Shown here piece by piece: positions 1-7,836 of a stretch of 64,000 nt of DNA. Source of the DNA: Chitinophaga sp. XS-30 (GTDB taxonomy: Bacteria; Bacteroidota; Bacteroidia; Chitinophagales; Chitinophagaceae). The notes beneath the pieces were generated by a model that was given only the letters and a program-made list of their open reading frames with translations, was not told the origin of the DNA and made no database searches. The stretch is taken from assembly GCF_008086345.1 (NCBI RefSeq), contig NZ_CP043006.1, positions 3,594,032 to 3,658,031 of the forward strand, given 5' to 3'. The position numbers and the translations under genes are program-made. Each line of letters opens with the position of its first letter. Position 1 is the first letter of the stretch.

Positions 1-615
<615 letters not shown>

Positions 616-672
616 TATTCAATTGCGGGACAGGTACGCTGTCCCAACAGTGCAAGCGTTTAAGAACATCAT

Positions 673-734
673 AACCATGGCTGCGAGAGGTGTGATCCCG
701 GATCACCATTCTTCTCTCAGCCATGGTTTTTTTT
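673..734 (+). terminator. Intrinsic terminator after metY
   Basis: AACCATGGCTG with GAGA pairs with TCTC and CAGCCATGGTT, around an inner GTGATCC/GGATCAC pairing, and runs into eight T. The T-tract makes it efficient for the + strand. It lies 28 bases from the stop of the opposing amidohydrolase and could also slow transcription arriving from that side. Confidence 0.85.
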
Positions 735-761
735 ATCGAAAAAATGCAAAAACGGGATTGT

Positions 762-2435
762 TTACGCCTGATCCACCTCCCCATGTATCCTGTTAAAGAG
801 GAAACGCCGTGGATTGAGCACTGCCATTTGCGTCAGTTCTTCCGGTGAAAGGGCGGCTACCATATTCGTCCATATCTGTTTGTCCGACAACTGGTTCCTC
901 ACCACATAGAAATCCGTTCCGAACAGCACCCGGTCCGCTATGCCGCTTTGCGGTAACAAAGTGGTCTTCAGCAGGGGATGGGTGCGGGCATCATGCAGAA
1001 TGTAACTGATATCTGCGTACACATTCGGATATTGGAGCATGAGGCTGTAAATGATACTGAACCAGCTGGCATAACGCCAGATCCCTTCCAGCGCAGAATC
1101 CTCTGAAAAGTTCAACCCCCTGTCCGGGTGAAACTGCAGGTTATTGTTCCGCAGATCGCGGTCGCTTTCCAGGTACCGCAGCCATTCATCTTCTCCGCCA
1201 AAATGCCCGAAACAGATCTTCAACCGGGAAAGGTCCTTCTCCAGCGGTGTTCCGGCATCCCGGAAACCGAACAGGGAAAAGAGCGCCGGGTCGTTGTAGT
1301 GGATCAGCAACTGCCGCAGCCGTTTCTCGTCCAGCAGGCAGAGATAATTGAGCGGATGCGTGAAGTTCGTGGAGAAGTCCACGTTCTTTTTCTGGAACAG
1401 TTGCAGTTTTTCATCATCGGTAGCCTGCGAGAAAACGGGATGGTAGTTCCATTCTTTTTTCTTTTCACCGCGATAGAAGATCACCCCGCGGATGCAATGG
1501 TTCAGCACAGGAATATCGTGTTCACAGGCGTATAGCATCAGCGGCAGCAGGTCTTTGTCGAATGGATAATAACCCAGTGCCGGGTAGGTCTTGATGCCCC
1601 TGAAATGCTCTTTTTCCATACATTCCCTGATCGTTTGCATATATCCCGGATCTGCGGCGATGCGCCTCGGATCGGCGAACACGAAAGGCAGGGCGGTATC
1701 CGGGTTGTTGCGGCGGAGTTTTTTCAGCTCTGCCAGTTGCTGCATGTAGTTGCTGCGTGGCCGGCCGGCATCCATATGGTCCATATCCATGGGCAGGATC
1801 ACGAAGCGGGTGCGCAGGGGATATTGCCGGGTGAGGGTATGAAAGATATTGTGCTGCTTCCGGTAGAAAGCGAACCGGCCGATGCTCATGTACCGGATGA
1901 GGTACTGGCGCGTCTTGGGTCCGGGCAGCACCTTCAGCAGCCGCAGGGTCCGGGAAGCCACGAACCACACGAGGTTGCGGCCGGATGGTATGATCAGCAG
2001 CACCAGGATGATAATGCCGTATTGGAGAAGGGGTGAGGATGGAAGCAAATGCCATCGGTAGAAGAACGCCGTTACCTCCCTGAATTGCGTTTCGTAGGAA
2101 AGGAACTCGCCTCCCCAGGCTATGATGATCAGCAGCGCATCAATAGTAAGTATGATCCCCGCGAGCGTCAGCAACAGGCTGATGGCTTTGTACCGGTGCA
2201 GCCAGAGGCCGGCCTCATAGTACCGCTTCCTTAAACGCCGGGCCGTACGCCCGAAATAAAGCGGCTTGACCCGGTAATACCACCAGCGGAAAAAGTTGAC
2301 GACCAGCGGAATGGTGAGGATATAACCAATGGGGCCGGGCAGCATCTTCTTGCCAAGATGGGGCGGAACATGGTCACCCGTGAATACGTGGGTGTGACAG
2401 TTGATGAAGGCCTGCGTAACGCTTTGCTGTTTCAT
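762..2435 (-). CDS. Membrane-anchored amidohydrolase-2 family metal-dependent hydrolase
   Basis: 557 residues. The chain opens with NCHTHVF, the His-x-His metal-binding start of amidohydrolase TIM barrels. It is then interrupted by an insert of about 150 residues with hydrophobic segments near residues 35-50, 86-110 and 133-152 before the barrel resumes (FVILPMDMDHMDAG, FRGIKTYPALGYYPFD, LNHC, ICFGHFGG). The C-terminal VLFGTDFYVV supplies the aspartate typical of the family. The substrate is unknown; relatives decarboxylate or hydrolyse aromatic and lactone compounds. Membrane segments inserted right after the HxH strand are unusual for this normally soluble family. It has no same-strand partner, and a near-perfect 17-bp inverted repeat lies about 40 bases upstream of the start. 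The ATG is well placed. Confidence 0.8.
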   Translation of the reverse strand: MKQQSVTQAFINCHTHVFTGDHVPPHLGKKMLPGPIGYILTIPLVVNFFRWWYYRVKPLYFGRTARRLRKRYYEAGLWLHRYKAISLLLTLAGIILTIDALLIIIAWGGEFLSYETQFREVTAFFYRWHLLPSSPLLQYGIIILVLLIIPSGRNLVWFVASRTLRLLKVLPGPKTRQYLIRYMSIGRFAFYRKQHNIFHTLTRQYPLRTRFVILPMDMDHMDAGRPRSNYMQQLAELKKLRRNNPDTALPFVFADPRRIAADPGYMQTIRECMEKEHFRGIKTYPALGYYPFDKDLLPLMLYACEHDIPVLNHCIRGVIFYRGEKKKEWNYHPVFSQATDDEKLQLFQKKNVDFSTNFTHPLNYLCLLDEKRLRQLLIHYNDPALFSLFGFRDAGTPLEKDLSRLKICFGHFGGEDEWLRYLESDRDLRNNNLQFHPDRGLNFSEDSALEGIWRYASWFSIIYSLMLQYPNVYADISYILHDARTHPLLKTTLLPQSGIADRVLFGTDFYVVRNQLSDKQIWTNMVAALSPEELTQMAVLNPRRFLFNRIHGEVDQA

Positions 2436-2754
2436 CCGTTCATTTTTAATTTTACGGGCCGGATGGAGCCTCGGATGTTTAAAATAATCATTCCCCTGTG
2501 TGTTTAATGATTATTTTGAACATGCCGGCTTCATCATGGATAGTGGTTTTACAGGATTTTTACACAACTTAAAGAAAATCTACTGATACTTCGCTTATGC
2601 CGGGCAACAGAGACGGAACAGTTTCCTCCTGCGAAGCTAACTTTTTCCTGAAAAGTGAATAAACATTTTGTATTTTGAAAGGGTTCCACCAAACCCGTAT
2701 GAAAATTGTTAAACTGAACGGATCCCATCCGGCTGATAAAACAAATATTAACTG
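2436..2754. other. Divergent intergenic region with a long AT-rich inverted repeat
   Basis: This 319-base gap separates the amidohydrolase (-) from the secreted DUF4440 protein (+). It holds an inverted repeat (arms 2475-2492 and 2506-2523) described separately. A near-promoter TATTTTGA lies about 85 bases before the + strand gene but misses the TAnnTTTG consensus by one spacer base. I see no ORF or RNA gene here. Confidence 0.6.
2475..2523. promoter_or_regulatory. Long inverted repeat upstream of the amidohydrolase (possible operator)
   Basis: The left arm TGTTTAAAATAATCATT (2476-2492) and right arm AATGATTATTTTGAACA (2506-2522) are complementary at 16 of 17 positions, the odd one being a T-G pair, and one more pair (A2475/T2523) extends the stem. 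The loop is 13 bases. Neither side has a T-run, so a terminator is unlikely. A regulator-binding palindrome or RNA structure for the divergent pair is the better guess. Confidence 0.5.
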
Positions 2755-3189
2755 ATGAAATACTTATTATCCATTATCATGTTGAGTTCCTTCTTCAATT
2801 TTGCCGCTGCACAGACCAAAGATGAAGCTGCCGTGGCCAGTGCTGTGGAAGCATTGCGAAAAGCCATGGTGGACGCGGATCAGGCGGAGCTGGACCGGTT
2901 GACGGCCACGAAGCTGAGCTACGGCCATTCTTCCGGCAAGATTGAAGACAAGGCCGCTTTTATCGGGAGCCTGCTCAGCGGGCAGTCGGATTTTGTGAGC
3001 ATTGACCTCAGCGATCAGACTATTGCCGTAACCGGACAAACGGCCGTCGTACGGCATACACTGAACGCCAAAAGCAATGATGGCGGCAAACCAGGTTCCG
3101 TGCACCTCCACATCATGCTGGTATGGGGCCGGGATGGCGGAAAATGGAAGCTCGTCGGCAGGCAGGCCGTAAAGGTTCCCCAACAGTAA
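2755..3189 (+). CDS. Secreted DUF4440/SnoaL-like (NTF2-fold) protein
   Basis: 144 residues. A classical signal peptide (MKYLLSIIMLSSFFNFAAA, cleavage after AAA-Q) precedes a compact alpha+beta fold of about 120 residues. The mature part follows the DUF4440 plan: an N-terminal helix (AVASAVEALRKAMVDAD), the strand YGHSSGKIEDKAAFIGSL, and the closing strands HIMLVWGRDGGKWKLVGRQ. The final WxxxGGxWKLVGRQ pattern is typical of the family. Members are periplasmic or secreted, and most have no known activity. The gene stands alone and ends at its own terminator 22 bases downstream. Function cannot be assigned. Confidence 0.8.
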   Translation: MKYLLSIIMLSSFFNFAAAQTKDEAAVASAVEALRKAMVDADQAELDRLTATKLSYGHSSGKIEDKAAFIGSLLSGQSDFVSIDLSDQTIAVTGQTAVVRHTLNAKSNDGGKPGSVHLHIMLVWGRDGGKWKLVGRQAVKVPQQ

Positions 3190-3210
3190 AATTATTTTGA
3201 CAATCAACAG

Positions 3211-3241
3211 CATGGGGAGGCAGCAATGCTCCCCATTTTTG
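3211..3241 (+). terminator. Intrinsic terminator after the DUF4440 gene
   Basis: CATGGGGAG, a short loop, then GCTCCCCATTTTT: an eight-pair GC-rich stem (ATGGGGAG with CTCCCCAT forms, apart from the loop edge) followed by five T. Confidence 0.8.
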
Positions 3242-3288
3242 TTATCCCTCAGGCACGGTCTTTGAAACATCTAACCCCAAAAACAGCT

Positions 3289-3495
3289 ATGAAGGATAAC
3301 CAGGGAGTGGATTTTATCGGCATGATCAAAGACCGTTTTAACATGCTGATCAACTGGATGAAGCCTTCCCCCCGGGACCCCGCAGTATTGGCTATATTGA
3401 AGCTGATCCTGAAAATTCCCGTTTTTGTCCTGTTGCTGGCATTATCCCCGGTGATCATGATCATCCTGTTCTTTGTTTTCCTCGCCGCATTCTGA
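3289..3495 (+). CDS. Small single-spanning membrane protein of unknown function
   Basis: 68 residues, starting at ATG 3289 (MKDNQGVDFIG). The frame is open further upstream, but that part overlaps the preceding terminator, so the downstream ATG is preferred. The N-terminal 35 residues are polar and amphipathic, followed by a long hydrophobic stretch (LILKIPVFVLLLALSPVIMIILFFVFLAAF without a clear break) that could form one long or two tight membrane spans. I recognise no family. The stop is one base before the next start, so it is almost certainly co-transcribed, and probably coupled, with the next membrane protein. Confidence 0.6.
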   Translation: MKDNQGVDFIGMIKDRFNMLINWMKPSPRDPAVLAILKLILKIPVFVLLLALSPVIMIILFFVFLAAF

Positions 3496-3496
3496 T

Positions 3497-3898
3497 ATGA
3501 AACCATTCTTCTCCATTCCTTTCCTCCTGATGCTGCTGGTCTTTCTATTGCACCAGCTGTCGCAAAAAGTGCTCGGCATACGCATTCCGTTTGCAGACAA
3601 CTACCTTGATCCCTTTCTGTTCGTACCCATAATGCTGCATTGCCATGCTGCGGAACGCCGGCTGATAAACCGGTTGCGTTACGGCGCGGGTCCTGCCTGC
3701 CGGCTGTCACGGGAACGGATCGTTGCCGGTACTTTGCTGGCGATAGCGGTTGGTGAATGGCTCTTCCCTGCGCTGGACAGCCGGTTTACGGCGGACTGGC
3801 TCGATGTGCCAGCGTATGTTGCCGGTGCGCTCAGTTTTGCAATGCTGATGAACAAAGGGTGTCCGTATGCGAACATCACTGTACAGAATCGCACATGA
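3497..3898 (+). CDS. Small conserved Bacteroidota multi-spanning membrane protein
   Basis: 133 residues with about four predicted membrane segments (residues 3-20, 38-52, 75-95 and 108-122). The pattern LLHQLSQKVLGIRIPFADNYLDPFLFVPIMLH near the N-terminus, with AYVAGALSFAMLMNKG at the end, resembles a family of short Bacteroidota membrane proteins that some databases label 'magnesium citrate secondary transporter'. That label looks unsupported for a protein this short. It starts one base after the stop of the preceding small membrane protein, so the two form an operon. A terminator hairpin lies about 140 bases downstream. Confidence 0.6.
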   Translation: MKPFFSIPFLLMLLVFLLHQLSQKVLGIRIPFADNYLDPFLFVPIMLHCHAAERRLINRLRYGAGPACRLSRERIVAGTLLAIAVGEWLFPALDSRFTADWLDVPAYVAGALSFAMLMNKGCPYANITVQNRT

Positions 3899-3932
3899 CA
3901 GCAATACCAATACTTTTGATAATGAGGTGATT

Positions 3933-3989
3933 ATGAAAGGAATAGTGCATGGCACTATCCTTGCCATGCTTGCTGCAGTTTACGTTTAG
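3933..3989 (+). CDS. Possible 18-residue hydrophobic peptide (speculative)
   Basis: ATG 3933 opens an 18-codon frame, M-K-G-I-V-H-G-T-I-L-A-M-L-A-A-V-Y-V, ending at TAG. GAGGTG sits about four bases before the ATG, a better ribosome site than most genes here have. The codons overlap a hairpin (3939-3948 with 3952-3960). The peptide resembles small membrane peptides, but such short frames arise by chance, so this is only a candidate. Confidence 0.2.
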   Translation: MKGIVHGTILAMLAAVYV

Positions 3990-4039
3990 CAAAGAAATCC
4001 TGGCGACAAGATTGCTACAGCCAGGTATCTAATGACCTT

Positions 4040-4068
4040 AACCACGCTTCGCGCGTGGTTATTTTTTT
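4040..4068 (+). terminator. Intrinsic terminator for the small membrane-protein operon
   Basis: AACCACGC and GCGTGGTT form an eight-pair stem around TTCGC, followed by ATTTTTTT. The T-tract serves + strand transcripts from 3289-3898. It overlaps the last codons of the opposing kinase gene, so convergent transcription meets here. Confidence 0.8.
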
Positions 4069-6266
4069 GCGCCGGATTCAACGACCGGCGGGCTTTCCTT
4101 GCCGCTGAAAGACGTGATCTTTTCCAGTACATCCTGTTCGCGGAAGGGTTTGAGAATATAGCCATTCATGCCTGCGGCCATATACTTGTCCAGGTCTTCT
4201 TTCACTACATTGCCGGTGATGGCGAGTATGGGCAGGGATGCTTTTTTCGGGTCTTTCAGGAGGCGGATCTGATGTGTGAGTGTAAGGCCGTCCATCACGG
4301 GCATCTGTATGTCGGTAAGCACAATATCGAAATCATGTTCTTCCAGCAGCTTCAGCGCTTCTTTCCCGTTTTCTGCGGACCGGTAATTTACTTTCAGCTT
4401 TTTCAGGATCAGTTCCAGCAGCCTGCGGTTAAGCGTATTGTCGTCCGCCAGCAGTACATGCGATACCCTGGGCATGGTAACTGCAGCGGGTTCCTGGGGC
4501 CTCTTGGTGATCAGTACCATCTGCGCATCCGAAGGTTTGTAGGGAATGGAGAACCGGAAGGCAGAACCTTTGCCTGGCGTACTGGTGACTTGTATCTCCC
4601 CTCCGTGCAGGTCTATGATCTTCTTCACGATGGTCAGCCCCAGCCCGGTGCCTTCCGCCCTGGCACTGCCAGCCCCTGCCTGTGTGAATTCTTCGAAAAT
4701 ATGCGAAAGATTTTTTTTGTCAATGCCCACACCAGTGTCGGTCACCGTTACTTCCAGCAACATTTTGCCCTGTATCTGGCGCAGGGTGGCGGTAATGGTT
4801 ACTTCGCCGCGGCTGGTGAACTTGATGGCATTTCCTACAAGATTGAACAGGATCTGTTTAAGCCGGAATGCATCGCCGTTCACGGTCACTTCTCTGGGAA
4901 AATTGCAGGCGGCCTGTAGTCCGATGCCTTTTTCCGTTGCTTTGATATGGAGCCCCCGGGCAATATCGTCGATGACTTTTCCGGGAGAGAAAGGAGCGCT
5001 TTCCAGGGTGAGCTTGTTCTCTTCCAGCTTGGAAAAATCCAGTACGTTGTTGACAACGGAAAGCAGCATATTGGCGGATAAATTAATAGCGCCAACGTAT
5101 TCGGACTGCTCGGTATTCAACCTGGTTTTTCCCAGTTGTTCGGAAAAGCCTATCACGGAACTGAGCGGTGTTCTGATCTCATGGCTCATGCTGGCCACAA
5201 AATCACTTTTCAGCTTCGAAAATCGCATGGCCTGATGCCGGGCGCTGTTAAGGGATATGCCGGTGCGATAATTCCGCCATAACAAGGTAAGGATCGCCAG
5301 GCCGAGACCTCCGATCAGCAGGATAATATACAGGGTTTCCGTATTCAGCTCGTTCAGCTTTGCACCGATGTCGTTCCGGAGCGCCAGCTGCCGTTGGCGG
5401 GCGGCTTCCATTTCATCCTCCTTCAGCAGTTGAAGGTTGCTGAGCAATGTTTTCAGCAACCGGTCATTGGAAACGACCATATCGTATTCTTTCCGGTTCA
5501 GCTGCGCATGCCCCTGTGATATTTGCCGGAAGGCCCGGTTATAATAGTCGTGTATCTTCTGCATCTGTTGCTGGCTATACTGCAGGCCATCCCCGGTGGT
5601 ATCCAGCGACACGCTGGTTTTGACGATCTGCCTGCCGGCAACCGTATCCGTTTTGGCGGATTTATTGGAAATAGCATCCGCCAGCCGGCCGAACAGTTTT
5701 TTTCGTTTCACGGGTACAACGGGGGTACGGGAAATGATAGAATCTACCCTGACCTTTTCCCGGGCGATGGGGATGACCGGTGCACGGAAAACTTCGGTCC
5801 GCTGTGAAGTATCCCACCCGGTGTTCAGCGCCAGCAGAGAATCCATCATGGAACGGACTTCCAGGTATATGCCCGTTTTATAGGCCTTATCCACCAGCAG
5901 GCCTTTCAGATTGCCTTCCCGGCGGTTCTGCGCTTCCACAGAATCCAGCCTTTCCGTGATGCCCCGCAGCGCCGTGATATAATTGACAAGATGTTCATGC
6001 TGATAAGTGAGGGTAAAGAGACGGAAGTTATTTTCCGCAGCATACATGTTCTGAATGGCATGATCTATCTGTTCTACCTGGCTGCGCACATCCGTCAGCT
6101 CTGTAACGGCGGCATGAAGCTGCCTGAACCGCTGTTGTTTGTAATAACCGATGAGCACAATGCTGATCAGCAGGAGTATCAGCACGGCCAGCAGAATATA
6201 CCTGTATAAAAGCCGTCTGTTCCCGGGTGGTGTACGCATGTGGGATGGTATCGGTGTAAGGTCCAT
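4059..6266 (-). CDS. Hybrid sensor histidine kinase with C-terminal receiver domain
   Basis: 735 residues. A membrane segment (about 20-41), a 270-residue extracytoplasmic region rich in predicted helix (43-310) and a second membrane segment (312-330) frame the sensor part. HisKA follows, with phospho-acceptor His362 in SMSHEIRTPLSSVIGF. The HATPase has an N box (NLVGNAIKFT, about 475-484), G1 (DTGVGI, 510-515) and G2 (GTGLGLTIVKKI, 539-550). The receiver domain (600-715) has the acidic pair ADDN, phosphorylated Asp652 (TDIQMPVMDG) and Lys706 (ILKPF), so all key residues are intact. The periplasmic region is not a recognisable PAS or CHASE domain but looks like a helical-bundle sensor. No partner regulator is adjacent, so the output is unknown; phosphorelay to a separate protein is likely. 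Confidence 0.9.
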   Translation of the reverse strand: MDLTPIPSHMRTPPGNRRLLYRYILLAVLILLLISIVLIGYYKQQRFRQLHAAVTELTDVRSQVEQIDHAIQNMYAAENNFRLFTLTYQHEHLVNYITALRGITERLDSVEAQNRREGNLKGLLVDKAYKTGIYLEVRSMMDSLLALNTGWDTSQRTEVFRAPVIPIAREKVRVDSIISRTPVVPVKRKKLFGRLADAISNKSAKTDTVAGRQIVKTSVSLDTTGDGLQYSQQQMQKIHDYYNRAFRQISQGHAQLNRKEYDMVVSNDRLLKTLLSNLQLLKEDEMEAARQRQLALRNDIGAKLNELNTETLYIILLIGGLGLAILTLLWRNYRTGISLNSARHQAMRFSKLKSDFVASMSHEIRTPLSSVIGFSEQLGKTRLNTEQSEYVGAINLSANMLLSVVNNVLDFSKLEENKLTLESAPFSPGKVIDDIARGLHIKATEKGIGLQAACNFPREVTVNGDAFRLKQILFNLVGNAIKFTSRGEVTITATLRQIQGKMLLEVTVTDTGVGIDKKNLSHIFEEFTQAGAGSARAEGTGLGLTIVKKIIDLHGGEIQVTSTPGKGSAFRFSIPYKPSDAQMVLITKRPQEPAAVTMPRVSHVLLADDNTLNRRLLELILKKLKVNYRSAENGKEALKLLEEHDFDIVLTDIQMPVMDGLTLTHQIRLLKDPKKASLPILAITGNVVKEDLDKYMAAGMNGYILKPFREQDVLEKITSFSGKESPPVVESGAKK

Positions 6267-6365
6267 TATGGTATAAGTAGGTGTATTAATGTTTCATATG
6301 CTGGTTACCGGGTTGGGTCTGTCGCGGATGGGAAATGCTGGACGGGAACAGCAGAATGGAAGCGG

Positions 6366-6401
6366 AAAATACAGCAGCACTGTATCAACAGCGCTGCTGT
6401 A
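6366..6401 (-). terminator. Probable terminator after ferritin
   Basis: TACAGCAGC (6370-6378) pairs perfectly with GCTGCTGTA (6393-6401). Read on the - strand the stem is followed by TTTTCC. The nine-pair stem is convincing and the T-tract is short. It lies 12 bases past the ferritin stop. Confidence 0.5.
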
Positions 6402-6412
6402 ACGGGCGTATA

Positions 6413-6934
6413 TCAATGTCCTTTGCCTCCGCCGCTGATCTGCATGCGAATGTTCTGGATATCACGGTCAAACAGGTAAAGACCACTCTTGTCTCCCCCG
6501 ATCAGCTCAAGCTTTTCATTGAGCGTGCGGGCGAGCCTTTCTTCTTCTATCTGTTCGGAAACATACCATTGCAGGAAATTATGGGTCGCATAATCCTTTT
6601 CCTGCAGCGCCATATGCACAAGATCATTGATGCTTTCCGATACCTTGATCTCGTGTGCAAGGAATTCTTCAAATACTCTCTTGAGTGACTGGAAGGTGAT
6701 GATGGGCTGCCCCAGGTGCGGCACAATACCAAATCCGCCGCGTTCATTCACGAACTTGATCAGTTTAAGCATGTGCACTCTTTCCTCATCGGACTGGTTA
6801 TAGAAGAAGTCGGAAACGCCTGGCAGGCCAGGCTGAATGTCTGCCCAGGAGGCCATAGCGAGGTAGGCCTGCGATGAGGCGGCTTCCAGCGCAACCTGGG
6901 CGTTCAGTGCTTCTTGGATCGTTTTACTAAGCAT
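6413..6934 (-). CDS. ftnA: Ferritin (non-heme, bacterial FtnA type)
   Basis: 173 residues, the usual length of bacterial ferritin. It forms 24-subunit iron-storage cages and oxidises Fe(II) at a di-iron centre. Visible ligands are Glu17 (ALEAASSQAY), the Glu-Glu-Arg-Val-His motif at 50-54 on helix B, Glu94 or its neighbour in AHEIKVSESIND, and the SEQIEEERLA helix-D motif. The short C-terminal tail (ISGGGKGH) is poly-Gly/His, as in other Bacteroidota ferritins. No heme-binding Met of bacterioferritin is evident. It is monocistronic, with a probable terminator 12 bases downstream. The start ATG is unambiguous. Confidence 0.93.
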   Translation of the reverse strand: MLSKTIQEALNAQVALEAASSQAYLAMASWADIQPGLPGVSDFFYNQSDEERVHMLKLIKFVNERGGFGIVPHLGQPIITFQSLKRVFEEFLAHEIKVSESINDLVHMALQEKDYATHNFLQWYVSEQIEEERLARTLNEKLELIGGDKSGLYLFDRDIQNIRMQISGGGKGH

Positions 6935-6967
6935 ATGATAAAGGTCTGTTTAAACTAAATATACGAA

Positions 6968-7795
6968 TTATAAGGACAGGTGCCTGCTTTTGACAGGCGC
7001 CTCAAAAAAGATGCCTGCCTGCCGGTCGAAGGTCTCGGTATCGTCCGTGGTAAAGAATTCTCTTGTTCCGCCGGTGCTGCATTTTTCCGCCATTTCCGGA
7101 TGTCTTTGCAGATAGTCTTTCAAACCGGCTGCTGCAATGCTTCCCTGTGAAAGCAACTGCACACCCGGCGGCAGATGTTGCTGCAGCTTACCGATGAGCA
7201 GGGGATAATGCGTGCATCCCAATACGATCGTATCGATATCAGCCGATTGTACCATCAGCTGGCGGACGTATTTCCGGATGAAAAAATCGGCGCCATCGCT
7301 GTTATACTCATCGTTTTCCACCAGCGGCACCCACATCGGGCAGGCCTGCTGGTACACGGTGACATCCGGAAAGAATTTTTCTATCTCGATAGGATAACTC
7401 TGCGAATTAACTGTTCCTGTGGTGCCGAAAATGCCCACCTGCCGGCTGCGGGTGTATTTGCCGACGATCTCCGTAGTTGGCCGGATAATTCCCAGCACCC
7501 TGCGTTCCGGATCGATCTTCGGCAGGTCGTTTTGCTGGATGGTGCGTAAGGCTTTGGCAGAAGCCGTATTACAGGCCAGCACCACCAGGTGGCAACCCAT
7601 ATTGAACAAATGCTGCACGCATTCCAGTGTATAATGGTACACAGTTTCAAAAGAGCGGATCCCGTAAGGCGCCCGGCTGTTGTCTCCCAGGTAGATATAA
7701 TCATACTGCGGCAGCGTTTTTACGATTTCCTTCAGTACCGTCAATCCGCCATAACCGGAATCGAACACGCCTATCGGGCCTTGCTTTTTATTCAT
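6968..7795 (-). CDS. murI: Glutamate racemase
   Basis: 275 residues from ATG 7795. It interconverts L- and D-glutamate for peptidoglycan. Catalytic features are the FDSGYGGL motif (Asp12-Ser13), YLGDNSRAPYG (about 35-45), Cys75 in LACNTAS, and the second catalytic cysteine in LGCTHYPLL near residue 190. A TTG nine bases further upstream is also in frame, but it lies inside a promoter-like TAATTTTG, so the ATG is preferred. The gene is followed by ferritin about 30 bases away on the same strand and preceded by the FAD/Fe-S dehydrogenase. The possible promoter sits only six bases before the ATG. Confidence 0.95.
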   Translation of the reverse strand: MNKKQGPIGVFDSGYGGLTVLKEIVKTLPQYDYIYLGDNSRAPYGIRSFETVYHYTLECVQHLFNMGCHLVVLACNTASAKALRTIQQNDLPKIDPERRVLGIIRPTTEIVGKYTRSRQVGIFGTTGTVNSQSYPIEIEKFFPDVTVYQQACPMWVPLVENDEYNSDGADFFIRKYVRQLMVQSADIDTIVLGCTHYPLLIGKLQQHLPPGVQLLSQGSIAAAGLKDYLQRHPEMAEKCSTGGTREFFTTDDTETFDRQAGIFFEAPVKSRHLSL

Positions 7796-7801
7796 ACCTG
7801 C

Positions 7802-7809
7802 CAAAATTA
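7802..7809 (-). promoter_or_regulatory. Promoter -7 element TAATTTTG before murI
   Basis: The - strand reads TAATTTTG, an exact TAnnTTTG match, six bases before the murI ATG. No clear TTG is found at the expected -33 position. If used, the transcript would begin at or very near the start codon. Confidence 0.35.
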
Positions 7810-7836
7810 AGTCATTTTACCTGTCCGGGAGGCCAT

